Assembly: GCF_019976755.1 (NCBI RefSeq)
Contig: NZ_AP023441.1
Location: 2,167,501-2,231,500, forward strand
Source of the DNA: Nostoc sp. MS1
GTDB taxonomy: Bacteria > Cyanobacteriota > Cyanobacteriia > Cyanobacteriales > Nostocaceae
DNA: 64,000 nt
Direction of reading: 5' to 3'
Shown: piece by piece, positions 9,760 to 19,225 of the stretch
Numbering within the stretch: the first letter of the stretch is position 1
How the letters are laid out: the number at the start of each line of letters is the position of its first letter
Translations under genes and position numbers: made by a program
The notes under the pieces: model-generated
Databases searched by the model: none
The model's input: the letters and a program-made list of their open reading frames with translations, nothing else
Told to the model about the DNA's origin: nothing

Positions 9760-9900
9760 TCACTTTATAGCTCATTAAGGTATAACTCAAAGAGAATAAA
9801 TTATGGGGTAAGTATTCAGCCTCATGCTTTATACTCACTTATAATTACTCAATGTGGAATACTCGATATTCACTTGGTAATGTGTGAGGTCTTATAGACG

Positions 9901-11868
9901 ATGGCTGGACTGGTACTATTATCTTTAGCTATTCTTTGGGGAATTTTTCACAATCCTGAGCGAGATTGGCGTAGTTCTGTCTTATCAGCAGCAGTTTCCT
10001 GGGGTATAATACTAACTCTAACCACAGAAATTTTAAGCATTTTCCGACTAATAACATTTGGCTGGGTGTTAGCTTTGTGGCTGTTGATTAATTTTACCTT
10101 GGGATGGGTTTATTATCGCCTGATTAAATTAGGAAAGCGATCGCTCCATTTACCAACCATACCTCAAATAACTCCAATCTCACTAGTTTTATTAGCTGGA
10201 GTAGCTTTTATTGTTACCACTGTCACTATAATTGCGATCGTTGCACCGCCCAATAACTGGGATTCCATGACTTATCACATGGCGCGTGTCGTGCATTGGA
10301 TACAAAATCGTAGTCTAGCTCATTATCCTACCTACTATTCTGCCCAATTAGTCCACCCACCTTTTGCAGAAATTGCTATCTTACATCTTCAAATTCTCAG
10401 TGGTGGAGATAGGTTTGCTAATTTAGTGCAAGTGTTTAGCATGATTGGCAGTATTATCGGTGCATCCTTAATTGCTAAACAATTAGGCGCAGATAAACGA
10501 GGACAGATTTTTGCTACTGTTTTCTGTGCAACTCTACCAATGGGTATCCTTCAGAGTTCTAGTACACAAAACGATTATGTAGTTTGTTTTTGGTTAGTGT
10601 GTTTAGCCCATTTTGTACTTTTAACTTTACCTTATAAAAATCCGCCTACACACTTAGTTTTAAGTATTGGTGCAAGTTGTGGATTAGCAATTTTCACTAA
10701 GAGTTCTGGTTATATTTTTGCTTTTCCTTTTATGGTTTGGCTTTTTGTTTGGTATATTAACCAGATGCGGTGGAAAATGTGGAAACCAGCCGTGATTGTG
10801 GCGGCTATTTTCTTTAGCTTAAATATCGGTCATTATCTACGTAATTTTGATTTATATGGCAATCCTATAGCAACAGCAGAATATTCTGTAGAATACAAAA
10901 TAGAAATATACAGCTTACCCACCTTCATTTCTAATATTATTAGAAATCTTTCACTTCATAATGATATAGTAAGGCATTTAGGACTACAAGGTTTCATTAC
11001 ACCATTCACAGGTGTACTCACAAAGTTAGTTAAAATAATTCATGGTTTTTTGGGTGTAAATATGACCGACTCTCGGATCACACACCCGCCAAATTCTTAT
11101 AATGGTGTACCAGGACTTTCCTTTGATGAAAACGTTGCTGGTAATCCCTTACATTTATTGTTGATTTTAATTGCCATAGCTATTTTTATTTTTTACGGAA
11201 AGCTAAGAAATAATAAAAAACTACTTGCTTATATAGTAGCTGTCACGGCTGGATTTTTGTTGTTATGTTGGATGCTAAAACTGCAACCATATCAAAGTCG
11301 TCATCATCTTTCATTATTCGTACTTTCTGGCGCTTTTGTCGGCACAGTCTTATGCAATATTTGGAACCGTTATCTAATTACTTTTTTAGCAGTGATATTA
11401 TTGGTCACATCAATGCAGTTTGTATTTAACAACAAATACAGACCTATTGCTGCAACAAATAATATTTTTAATACAAGTAGAAATGAGCTTTATTTCACTA
11501 ATCGTCCTCAATTAATTAAACCTTTTTTTGAGGCGACCGAATTTATCAAAACCACTACTTGTGCAGATGTTGGGTTGTCTTTAGGAGCAGAGAAAACGCC
11601 TTCTGCTCAGTATTGGGAATATCCTATCTGGATTCTATTAAAAAACAATAATAATCAAGTGATTAAATTCGGACACATTCTGAACCCTGCTAATTTGTCC
11701 GCAGTTAAATATCAGGTATATCCTTACAATCAATTTAAACCTTGTGCTATTCTCGCTATCAGACCAGGTAAAGAGCCTCCAGTAGAAGCAATGAATTTCA
11801 AAAATAGACAATATATAAAGGCATGGACATCAAATCCAATTACAGTGTTACTGCTGAATCCGTCTTGA
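9901..11868 (+). CDS. Multi-spanning membrane protein, GT-C/GT39-like glycosyltransferase
   Basis: 655 aa with about 10-12 hydrophobic helices. After the first three or four helices a periplasmic loop contains 'APPNNWDSMTYHMARVVHW' (residues about 117-136), the position and style of the acidic motif of GT-C enzymes, followed by 'HYPTYYSAQLVHPPFAE'. A C-terminal soluble segment of about 130 aa follows the last helix. By family it should transfer a sugar from a polyprenyl-phosphate donor on the outer face of the membrane. The acceptor is unknown. It lies upstream of the TVP38-like and GT2 genes (12197, 12872). That pairing is a sensible context, since GtrB/DPM1-like GT2 enzymes make the lipid-linked donor that GT-C enzymes use. 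Confidence 0.72.
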   Translation: MAGLVLLSLAILWGIFHNPERDWRSSVLSAAVSWGIILTLTTEILSIFRLITFGWVLALWLLINFTLGWVYYRLIKLGKRSLHLPTIPQITPISLVLLAGVAFIVTTVTIIAIVAPPNNWDSMTYHMARVVHWIQNRSLAHYPTYYSAQLVHPPFAEIAILHLQILSGGDRFANLVQVFSMIGSIIGASLIAKQLGADKRGQIFATVFCATLPMGILQSSSTQNDYVVCFWLVCLAHFVLLTLPYKNPPTHLVLSIGASCGLAIFTKSSGYIFAFPFMVWLFVWYINQMRWKMWKPAVIVAAIFFSLNIGHYLRNFDLYGNPIATAEYSVEYKIEIYSLPTFISNIIRNLSLHNDIVRHLGLQGFITPFTGVLTKLVKIIHGFLGVNMTDSRITHPPNSYNGVPGLSFDENVAGNPLHLLLILIAIAIFIFYGKLRNNKKLLAYIVAVTAGFLLLCWMLKLQPYQSRHHLSLFVLSGAFVGTVLCNIWNRYLITFLAVILLVTSMQFVFNNKYRPIAATNNIFNTSRNELYFTNRPQLIKPFFEATEFIKTTTCADVGLSLGAEKTPSAQYWEYPIWILLKNNNNQVIKFGHILNPANLSAVKYQVYPYNQFKPCAILAIRPGKEPPVEAMNFKNRQYIKAWTSNPITVLLLNPS

Positions 11869-12196
11869 AAAGTTGCTTACGGCGGGGAAACCCTTCCCTG
11901 AGAACTTTCCACAAACTTTAAAATCCAAAATGGGTATTACTTCATAAAGTAGCCCTAAATCTTCGTCAAAAATTAAATATCAATCCTCATATTTTGGCTA
12001 CATAATTATGTAAATTTACTTTAGTAGAAGTGTTCATAAAGGTTCATTCGTTAACGAAATGTAGTAAATTTACAGTAATAAAAGTTACAAATTAAAAATG
12101 GTGTTTGCGATCGCCTTCCGCCTACGCACAGTGATGGTAAATTTTTTACAAAAATGTCCATCAAGTATCAGTTTAAACAACTAGGAGCCTGAACTG
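11869..12196. promoter_or_regulatory. Intergenic region with three palindromes ahead of the TVP38-like gene
   Basis: Two copies of the perfect palindrome GTAAATTTAC (12010-12019 and 12064-12073) bracket a third palindrome TTCGTTAACGAA (12047-12058). All lie 120-190 bases before the ATG at 12197. They look like candidate operator sites. A HIP1 octamer follows near 12107. No ORF seen. Confidence 0.45.
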
Positions 12197-12859
12197 ATGC
12201 TGAATGCTAAAACTAGTTTTGCTATACTGATGGCTGTGTGCCTGGTTGCTACATCGGTGACGGGGTATTTACTAGGGGGTGTTAATCCCGAACTGATTCA
12301 ATCTTGGCTCAAAGCTGCGGGGATTTGGGCCCCTATCACTTATGTAGCTATATATGTGATAGCAACAATTTTGATTTTGCCATCAACAGCACTCAACTTA
12401 ACAGGCGGAGCCATTTTTGGCGTTTGGATGGGGACATTCTGGACAAGTGTGGGAGCAATTATCGCCGCGATCGCTGCCTTTATATTTGCGCGGACAGTAG
12501 GGCGAGAAATTATTGCTCAAAAACTAGCAGGACGTTGGCAAGCCATAGATGCGGAAGTTAGACAGGGAGCAATCTTCTATATGTTTGCTATCCGCTTGAT
12601 GCCTATCTTGCCCTATGGATTAGTTAATTTTGCCGCAGGTTTGACATCAATCAGCTTTAAGGATTACCTAATTGGCACAGCTTTAGGGACAGTACCCGGA
12701 ATCTTGCCATTTGTCCTCTTGGGGAGTTCTGGCTTCAAAGCCATCCGTTCTGGTGAAATTTTACCAGTAGTAGGTGCTTTGGCTTTGATTGGGCTTCTGG
12801 TGGGCGGTTCCACTTGGTATCGTCGTCGTCGCTCTTTTCCATCTCGTAAAAAACCTTAA
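12197..12859 (+). CDS. TVP38/TMEM64 (DedA-like, SNARE-associated) membrane protein
   Basis: 220 aa with about five or six hydrophobic helices. The family signature region is clear: 'LILPSTALNLTGGAIFG' followed by a Gly/Ala-rich helix with 'GREIIAQKLAGRW', then 'FAIRLMPILPYGLVNFAAG' and 'YLIGTALGTVPGILPF'. The basic tail (RRRRSFPSRKKP) is probably cytoplasmic. The superfamily includes lipid scramblases/flippases. It ends 12 bases before the GT2 gene at 12872, so the two are probably co-transcribed. A role in moving a polyprenyl- or phospholipid is an inference. Confidence 0.88.
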   Translation: MLNAKTSFAILMAVCLVATSVTGYLLGGVNPELIQSWLKAAGIWAPITYVAIYVIATILILPSTALNLTGGAIFGVWMGTFWTSVGAIIAAIAAFIFARTVGREIIAQKLAGRWQAIDAEVRQGAIFYMFAIRLMPILPYGLVNFAAGLTSISFKDYLIGTALGTVPGILPFVLLGSSGFKAIRSGEILPVVGALALIGLLVGGSTWYRRRRSFPSRKKP

Positions 12860-12871
12860 CCTCGCTCAACT

Positions 12872-13861
12872 ATGCCACCGAAATATTCTTTTATCGTCCC
12901 GATATACAACGAAGAAGAAACCATCGAAGAAATGTATCGCCGCATTTCTCAAGTGATGAATCAGATGGATGGTTCAGTCGAGTTGTGTTTGGTAAATGAT
13001 GGTAGCCGCGATCGCTCTTTGAAAATGATGCGAGAATTACATCAAAAAGATCCTCGTGTTGTTTACCTCAGTCTCGCCAGAAATTTTGGTCATCAAATCG
13101 CCGTCACCGCAGGTTTGAATCATGTCCGGGGACAAGTAGTGGTTATTCTCGATGCCGATTTACAAGACCCGCCAGAATTAATTATGGAAATGGTGGAACT
13201 GTGGCAACAAGGATATCATATAGTTTATGCCCAACGAATCAAACGCCGCAAAGAAGGCTGGTTTAAACGCTTCACAGCCTATGCCTTTTATCGGATTCTC
13301 AAACGGTTGGCAGATGTAGACATTCCTACAGACACAGGGGATTTTTGCTTATTAGATCGCCAAGTTGTAGACGTACTCAACGCCATGCCAGAACGAAATC
13401 GTTACATCCGGGGATTACGTTCTTGGGTTGGTTTTAATCAAACAGCCGTTAGATTTGAGCGTGATCCGCGTTTTGCTGGTGATGTTAAATACACATTCCG
13501 TAAATCTTTTGCCTTGGCAATTAATGGAATAGTTTCTTTTTCAAAAATTCCGTTAAGGTTGTCAACTTATTTAGGCTTGTTAGCGGCTATAGTTTCACTG
13601 CTGATGTGTTTGCTGGTTCTGTATTGGCGGATTTTTACTCCCCATTCTCCCCTGACGGGAATTACCATTGTTTTAATAGCTATCTTCTTTTTAGGCGCTG
13701 TGCAATTAGTCAGTATTGGGATTTTGGGTGAGTATATCGGGCGAATTTATGAAGAAGTTAAACAAAGACCATTGTACACATTATCGGAAGTGAGCGGTTT
13801 TGAGCAGCCATATCCAGATGTTCCACAAAAATTAAATATTACTTCTTCCTCATCAAATTAG
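12872..13861 (+). CDS. GT2 glycosyltransferase, GtrB/DPM1-like, with two C-terminal membrane helices
   Basis: 329 aa. N-terminal GT-A fold: 'VPIYNEEETIEEM' (nucleotide-sugar binding start), 'LVNDGSRDRS', and the metal/donor motif 'LDADLQDPPE' (residues about 91-100), then 'DTGDFCLLDRQVVD'. Two helices at about 230-255 and 265-290 anchor it in the membrane, as in the GtrB/YkcC group that makes polyprenyl-phosphate sugars. Its close spacing behind the TVP38-like gene and the upstream GT-C protein suggests a three-step lipid-linked sugar pathway (make donor, flip, transfer). The exact sugar cannot be read from the sequence. Confidence 0.9.
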   Translation: MPPKYSFIVPIYNEEETIEEMYRRISQVMNQMDGSVELCLVNDGSRDRSLKMMRELHQKDPRVVYLSLARNFGHQIAVTAGLNHVRGQVVVILDADLQDPPELIMEMVELWQQGYHIVYAQRIKRRKEGWFKRFTAYAFYRILKRLADVDIPTDTGDFCLLDRQVVDVLNAMPERNRYIRGLRSWVGFNQTAVRFERDPRFAGDVKYTFRKSFALAINGIVSFSKIPLRLSTYLGLLAAIVSLLMCLLVLYWRIFTPHSPLTGITIVLIAIFFLGAVQLVSIGILGEYIGRIYEEVKQRPLYTLSEVSGFEQPYPDVPQKLNITSSSSN

Positions 13862-13961
13862 ATTTTTTTGATGATTAATTGTTGACTGGTAATTGTTCAG
13901 TAACATTACTCATTACCGACCACCACGATATAAAACGTGCTTAAGCGTACATGATATAAAA

Positions 13962-14046
13962 ATATGAAGCATGAAGTGAGGCACATGGCCTTCTTCATAC
14001 TTCATATTATTTTTATTAAAGACTGTAACCTAAAAGACAGTCTTTT
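13962..14046. terminator. Two hairpins between convergent GT2 and prs genes
   Basis: An interrupted hairpin is formed by ATATGAAG...ATGAAG with CTTCAT..TTCATAT (13962-14006). It is followed by AAAGACTGT (14018-14026) paired with ACAGTCTTT (14037-14045), which runs into a T-tract. The T-run follows on the plus strand, so the second hairpin best serves the GT2 gene. Either could stop prs from the other side. Confidence 0.7.
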
Positions 14047-14051
14047 TTTAG

Positions 14052-15068
14052 TTAGCGGAACATACTACTTACAGATGTATCTTCATGAATCCGCCAGATG
14101 GTTTCTCCTAGTAAGTTAGCAACTGATAACACTACTAGTTGGGGAAAGCGATCGCTTTCTGGTATGGGTATTGTATTGGTGACAATTACTTCCTCAAACA
14201 CGCCACTGGACAAACGCTCAACGGCTGGAGGAGAGAAAACTGCATGGGTAGCACAAGCATATACTTGACGCGCCCCTTCTTCACGTAACAACTTAGCGCC
14301 GGCGGCAATGGTTCCACCAGTATCGATCATGTCATCAACCAAAACTGCGGTTTTGCCTTTGACATCACCAATTACATTTAATACTTCGGCCACGTTGTGC
14401 GCCTGACGGCGTTTGTCAATAATTGCTAGTGGGGCATCATTGAGCTTTTTGGCAAATGCTCTTGCTCGCGCTACACCACCAACATCGGGAGAAACAACTA
14501 CCAGATCATGCAGTTGTTTGCTTGCTATATAGTCTATAATGACTGGTGAACCGTAAACATGATCAAAGGGAATATCGAAATACCCCTGAATTTGAGCAGC
14601 GTGTAAATCCATTGCCAAGACACGGTTAGCACCAGCTTGAGTAATAAGGTTAGCAACCAACTTGGCAGTAATTGATTCTCTCCCTGCGGTTTTGCGGTCA
14701 GCACGAGCATAACCATAATAAGGAATTACTGCTGTTACCTGCCGTGCAGAAGCACGCCTACAGGCATCAACCATAATTAGTAATTCCATTAAGTGATCGT
14801 TAACTGGTTGACAACATGGTTGGATGAGGTAGACATCACAACCCCTGATCGATTCCTGAATTTGAACGTATAGTTCCCCATCCGCAAATCTTTTGCGAAT
14901 CATAGGGCCTAAGTCCATACCCAGATAACGAGCTACTTCTTGAGAAAGTGGGATGTTAGAAGAGCCAGAAAACAGCCGCAGGCGATGATTTTCAGTCAGT
15001 CCTGTTGCAGTTGGCTGCAGTTTAAAAGTTGCAGAACTGAGCACAGCAGATCCTCGATGTGCATTCAT
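14052..15068 (-). CDS. prs: Ribose-phosphate pyrophosphokinase
   Basis: 338 aa. Makes PRPP from ribose 5-phosphate and ATP, feeding purine, pyrimidine, His, Trp and NAD synthesis. Visible: 'DGELYVQIQESIRGCDV', the catalytic/flexible-loop region 'YYGYARADRKTAGRE', and the PRPP loop 'AVLVDDMIDTGGTIAAG'. The ATG at 15068 gives an N-terminus about 20 residues longer than the E. coli type, as usual in cyanobacteria. Ends against the bidirectional terminator. A 1.3-kb non-coding region lies upstream. Confidence 0.96.
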   Translation of the reverse strand: MNAHRGSAVLSSATFKLQPTATGLTENHRLRLFSGSSNIPLSQEVARYLGMDLGPMIRKRFADGELYVQIQESIRGCDVYLIQPCCQPVNDHLMELLIMVDACRRASARQVTAVIPYYGYARADRKTAGRESITAKLVANLITQAGANRVLAMDLHAAQIQGYFDIPFDHVYGSPVIIDYIASKQLHDLVVVSPDVGGVARARAFAKKLNDAPLAIIDKRRQAHNVAEVLNVIGDVKGKTAVLVDDMIDTGGTIAAGAKLLREEGARQVYACATHAVFSPPAVERLSSGVFEEVIVTNTIPIPESDRFPQLVVLSVANLLGETIWRIHEDTSVSSMFR

Positions 15069-16405
15069 GGCAATCTTAGCATTAGATATTTAGTAGATTT
15101 AACTGGACGAGAGTAAAAAAAACATCTGTGTGTTTTTTTGAAGCTTTCATAAGGACTTTAAATATTTCTCAATATAATCATCTGCTTATTTTTCGTTCCT
15201 TGCGACAAACAAAATATCATACAGATTAGCCTATGCCAGAACCTAGTGTGAACTCAGTTGATTAGTAGCACAACCAAGTTTTTGAGACTTGGATTGGCAT
15301 ACCAGAATACGCTATTAATTATATTGCTAACTCAAGTGTGATTATTCATCAGCTAGTTGATGTCACACTGTAGCAATTAAGAAATAGCATCATTAAACAA
15401 ACAAATACATCAATATATTTGACTGCTCATGCAATATTCTGAGATATTGCCTCCAGAATTATAATATAAACTGACAAACTAAATTTTTGGTTGTCAATAG
15501 CCAAAATTTTTTTAGTTTAGAAAATCAGCTTTATTATCTCCTGCTTAGATTATAGTTTATGAGTTGCCAACTTAAATAGTGGAAATTCATATTTTGTCTA
15601 AGTCACAGTTTTTCAGAGGTTGAGTAATCAAAAGACGGTTAGTTATCCTTCAGCCCAGGCTCAAGGGTAGGAATGCAATGGTTCAAGAGCAGCCAAAATC
15701 ATGGGCTAGGGGTTAAGCAAGCGCGATCGCTCAATTGAGAGCAAAGCAGCTAACTGCAAAATTCCTGGCTCTATTTTCTTAGCTTATTTCGATTGCTGAA
15801 GTATGTTTAAATGATTTTTTGCTATCTTCAAAAATAATTTTTTGAGTCTAGTGAACTGTGCTATCAATCTCAATGTCAGCCGTAATCATAAAACCGGATA
15901 AATTCTACCACGGCAATTAAAACCATCAATACCGTATTTTTATGAATTGAGAAATTTATTTTGTGCAGATTTTAGTCAATTACCACAATTTGTCCTTTGT
16001 AATTATCACATGACATTTTTCATTGATCATTTATAAGTCAAGCCAATAGTCAAAATTTTAGGCAGTAGGGAGTGGAGAGTAGGAAATAGGGATATCAAGG
16101 CAAGATTTTTTTATGAGTCAGTAATTTTATGAAGTGATGAGGGGAATGACCAATCTCGTGTTAGTACATATGTATTTATTTACTGTTTCCAGCTCCCTAC
16201 TCATACAAATCAAATCGGCTTATTATAATAAGCGATAAACCGATCCAAAGTTTGCGTAGCGTTCCACAATCAGCATAGATAGAACACATTGCTTGCTAGT
16301 TTAGCTGCGGTGTAGGGTAGAATATCGCCGCAGGTAATGTTGTCGCCGCTTTGATTTATCTTGGTGGGTGACTACTTCCTCCTGAGTTGCCTTTACACTC
16401 TATTG
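15069..16405. other. 1.3-kb gene-poor region between prs and the Ser/Thr kinase
   Basis: No ORF above about 60 aa. Visible structure: a hairpin AGTGTG..CATCA/TGATG..CACACT (15335-15369); an imperfect stem AAATTTTTGG with CCAAAATTTTTTT (about 15481-15514) that looks like a terminator on the plus strand; a HIP1 octamer near 15723; a GGGAGTGGAGAGTAGG repeat fragment near 16068; and a GCGTAGCG repeat fragment near 16254. It presumably carries the prs promoter at its left end. A small RNA ending at the 15514 T-run is possible, but no promoter was convincingly placed. Confidence 0.5.
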
Positions 16406-18097
16406 ATGACCATGCAACCACCAATTTTAATTGGCTCTGTCCTGCAAAATCGTTACCGCATCGTGCAAATTCTCGGACAAGGAGGATTTGGTAGAACCTA
16501 CTTGGCGGAAGACCAGAGACGCTTTAACGAACTGTGTGCGATTAAGGAACTGATTCCGACACCGACAGCAACGTCCTCTTGGGAAAAGGCGCAAGAACTT
16601 TTCCACCGAGAGGCTGCTATTTTATATCAGATAGAAAATCCGCAAGTACCAAAATTCCGGGAAAAATTTGAGCAAGACCAGCGCTTATTCTTAGTACAGG
16701 ATTATGTAGCTGGGAAAACTTATCGAGAACTGCTAACCCAACGCCAAACTGCTGGCCAAGCCTTTACTGAGCTAGAAGTATTACAATTAATCCGCTCATT
16801 GTTACCTGTGTTGGAACATATCCACGGGCGCGGTATTATCCACCGGGATATTTCTCCAGATAACATTATTTTGCGAGACAGCGATTCTAAGCCAGTTTTA
16901 ATTGATTTTGGTGTGGTTAAAGAACTGGCGACTCGTTTGCAATCTCCAGACATGACAACACCACTTACTACGGTGGGGAAATTAGGCTACTCACCCAGTG
17001 AACAAATGCAAACAGGACGGGCTTATCCTAGTAGTGATTTGTATGCTTTAGCAGTCACAGCTATTGTTTTATTAACTGGTAAGGAAGCATCAGAATTATT
17101 TGATGAAAACCAACTAAGTTGGACTTGGCAAAGGTGGGTGAGGGTAAATCCAACCTTTGCTCAGATTTTAAACCGGATGTTGAGTTACACACCAGGCGAT
17201 CGCTTCCAATCTGCGGCGGAAGTATCCCAAGCACTACTATCTATAGACCAACCTAATAACGGTGTTCCTTCACTCCCAGACCTTTCCCGTGTGCAGACGG
17301 TTGCAGTCGGTCGTCGTCCCGATGTTGTTCAGCCACCCCCACTTACACCAAACAAACCAGACCCCATAATTCCCCCCAGCCGTAGTAACTCAGTTTTAGA
17401 TAATCCTTTGGCGTTGGGTGCTATAGGTAGTGCTGTAGTAATTTTGGCTGGCGTTGGTTCTTGGGCTTTAGTAAGTTCTATTCGCAGCCACTCATCATCG
17501 CGTCCAGGTGAAACCCCTCCACCGCAAAGTTTCCCTTCACCAGTGGTAACTGGGGGTACTACTTTTGCCACCCCAACAGCAGAACCAGTAATTTTAAACA
17601 AACGTCTCAATTTAGGGGCTACTAATACAGCTACAGTTACGGACAATATCCAAGCAAATCAAATTATTCAGTATAGTTTCTTTGGGCAAGCAGGAGATAA
17701 ACTTACTACCTTTATTGATCAAAGTGATGGGGTGTTATTAACTGTTACTAGCAATCAACAGCCAATTGAGCCTAGCGCCCAACAAGTTACGAACTATGTA
17801 GGCACATTACCTAATACTGGCAGATATACGATTCGATTGACTCTCAATCCTGGAGTTGCAGCAAGTGACTATAGTTTGACTGTAGCAGTAGAAAAACCCA
17901 TTCAAGCAACACCAACACCTACACTTACACCAACACCAACACCTACAGAAACGCCAACATTCATACCAACACCTATACCCACACCTACACTCACTCCAAC
18001 ACCTACACTCACTCCAACACCCACACCCACACCGACAGAAACACCCACACCGACAGAAACACCTACTTTATTTCCTGAACCACAAACTACACCGTAA
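16406..18097 (+). CDS. Membrane-anchored Ser/Thr protein kinase with extracytoplasmic domain and Thr-Pro tail
   Basis: 563 aa from the ATG at 16406 (a second ATG at 16412; an upstream TTG at 16361 is less likely). The Hanks-type kinase domain (about 9-290) has the Gly loop 'LGQGGFGRTYLAED', the ATP Lys in 'CAIKEL', catalytic 'IIHRDISPDNIIL', metal-binding 'IDFGVVKE' and 'GYSPSEQ'. A Pro-rich linker leads to one hydrophobic helix at about 333-355. The outer part has a ~100-residue domain that resembles bacterial pre-peptidase C-terminal domains ('NQIIQYSFFGQAGDKLTTFI', 'TGRYTIRLTL'). It ends in about 60 residues of Thr-Pro repeats (17905-18080), probably an extended wall-spanning or glycosylated stalk. 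Substrates unknown. Confidence 0.92.
   Translation: MTMQPPILIGSVLQNRYRIVQILGQGGFGRTYLAEDQRRFNELCAIKELIPTPTATSSWEKAQELFHREAAILYQIENPQVPKFREKFEQDQRLFLVQDYVAGKTYRELLTQRQTAGQAFTELEVLQLIRSLLPVLEHIHGRGIIHRDISPDNIILRDSDSKPVLIDFGVVKELATRLQSPDMTTPLTTVGKLGYSPSEQMQTGRAYPSSDLYALAVTAIVLLTGKEASELFDENQLSWTWQRWVRVNPTFAQILNRMLSYTPGDRFQSAAEVSQALLSIDQPNNGVPSLPDLSRVQTVAVGRRPDVVQPPPLTPNKPDPIIPPSRSNSVLDNPLALGAIGSAVVILAGVGSWALVSSIRSHSSSRPGETPPPQSFPSPVVTGGTTFATPTAEPVILNKRLNLGATNTATVTDNIQANQIIQYSFFGQAGDKLTTFIDQSDGVLLTVTSNQQPIEPSAQQVTNYVGTLPNTGRYTIRLTLNPGVAASDYSLTVAVEKPIQATPTPTLTPTPTPTETPTFIPTPIPTPTLTPTPTLTPTPTPTPTETPTPTETPTLFPEPQTTP
17905..18081 (+). repeat. Tandem Thr-Pro coding repeat (CCAACACCTACA-type)
   Basis: Short-unit tandem repeat within the kinase gene, made of degenerate ACACCNACA hexamers/dodecamers. 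It encodes TPTPT..TPTETPT. Such tracts change length by slippage. Confidence 0.85.
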
Positions 18098-18382
18098 ATG
18101 TCATCCTAGACAGTGTATTACAATATTTTTGAGTTTTGAGTCCTAAAAATTTAGAAGTAATTTTTAGTTATTACAGGAGGCAGAGAAGCAGCGAAGAATA
18201 AACTAATGACAACTGATCGAATTTTAGATTTTAAATTTTGGATTTTGGGTTGAAGATTCAAAACCCAAATTTAACAAGGTATATTCGCGTAGTGTCTCGT
18301 AGGGAAGCCTCTAAATTCATTCGGGGAATAAATCTCAAATCCGTGCATTGTTTGACAACTGACAACTAACAACTAACAAAAA
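18098..18382. other. Intergenic region with heptamer repeats
   Basis: 285 bases without a gene. It holds GATTTTAAATTTTGGATTTTGGGTT-type repeats, a GCGTAGTGTCTCGTAGGGAAGCC fragment of a common Nostoc repeat near 18286, and CAACTGA/CAACTAA heptamers just before bioD (18354-18380). Confidence 0.6.
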
Positions 18383-19060
18383 TTGTTGAAATCACTACTA
18401 ATTACGGGAACTGATACAGAAGCTGGCAAAACTGCTCTGACTACAGTTTTGGCAGCTTACTGTCAAAAATACTACCCTCAAGGCAGTTGGGGGATTATGA
18501 AACCAATTCAATCGGGAATTGGCGATCGCGAATGGTATCAAAACTTGTTTACACTAGAGCAGTCCACAGCAGAGATGACACCTCTGTACTTTAGTGCGCC
18601 TCTAGCACCCCCCATCGCCGCCGCCAAAGAAAATAGACAAGTGGATTTAGCTATAGTTTGGCAGACTTTAACCCAATTGCGATCGCGTCTTGATTTAGTA
18701 TTAGTTGAAGCTGTAGGGGGGTTGGGTTCCCCCATAACTGACGAGTTAACAGTGGCAGATTTAGCTGGGGAATGGCGTTTGCCTACAGTATTGGTAGTAC
18801 CAGTAAAATTAGGTTCTTTGGGTCATGCAGTTGCTAATGTAGCCTTAGCTAGACAAGCGCGAGTTGATCTCAAAGGTATTGTCTTGAACTGCACACAGCC
18901 TCGTTCTGAGGAAGAAATCGCCAACTTAACACCAAAAGAGTTAATTCAATCTTTGACTAATGTTCCGGTGTTAGGTTGTTTACCTTATGTAGATGACTTT
19001 TCTGATTTTGAGAAACTAGCGCAAATTGCCTCTAATTTAGATTTGGAAACACTAAAGTAA
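18383..19060 (+). CDS. bioD: Dethiobiotin synthase
   Basis: 225 aa. ATP-dependent ring closure of 7,8-diaminopelargonate to dethiobiotin in biotin synthesis. P-loop 'GTDTEAGKT' near the N-terminus, then 'GIMKPIQSG' (substrate Lys) and 'LVEAVGGLGSPI'. There is no ATG in the right place; TTG at 18383 or the adjacent TTG at 18386 must serve as start, since translation from there gives the normal N-terminus directly before the P-loop. The heptamer repeat (CAACTAA) abuts the start, so a ribosome binding site is poor. No other bio genes nearby. Confidence 0.92.
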   Translation: MLKSLLITGTDTEAGKTALTTVLAAYCQKYYPQGSWGIMKPIQSGIGDREWYQNLFTLEQSTAEMTPLYFSAPLAPPIAAAKENRQVDLAIVWQTLTQLRSRLDLVLVEAVGGLGSPITDELTVADLAGEWRLPTVLVVPVKLGSLGHAVANVALARQARVDLKGIVLNCTQPRSEEEIANLTPKELIQSLTNVPVLGCLPYVDDFSDFEKLAQIASNLDLETLK

Positions 19061-19225
19061 ATATTAGGTAGGATGTGTTACGGCTATGAATCCAAGACGA
19101 ATTTTGAATTGGTATTATGTATAAACTTGTTGGGCAATGCCCATCATACTGCTACTTACTAATTGCAAAAAGCGATCGCTCCCAATCAACTAAGATAGAA
19201 ACAATCCCTGCAAAGACTGCATATC

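Noticed and set aside
12061..12073. NtcA site before the TVP38 gene
   Set aside because: GTA and TAC are only seven bases apart; NtcA needs GTA-N8-TAC.
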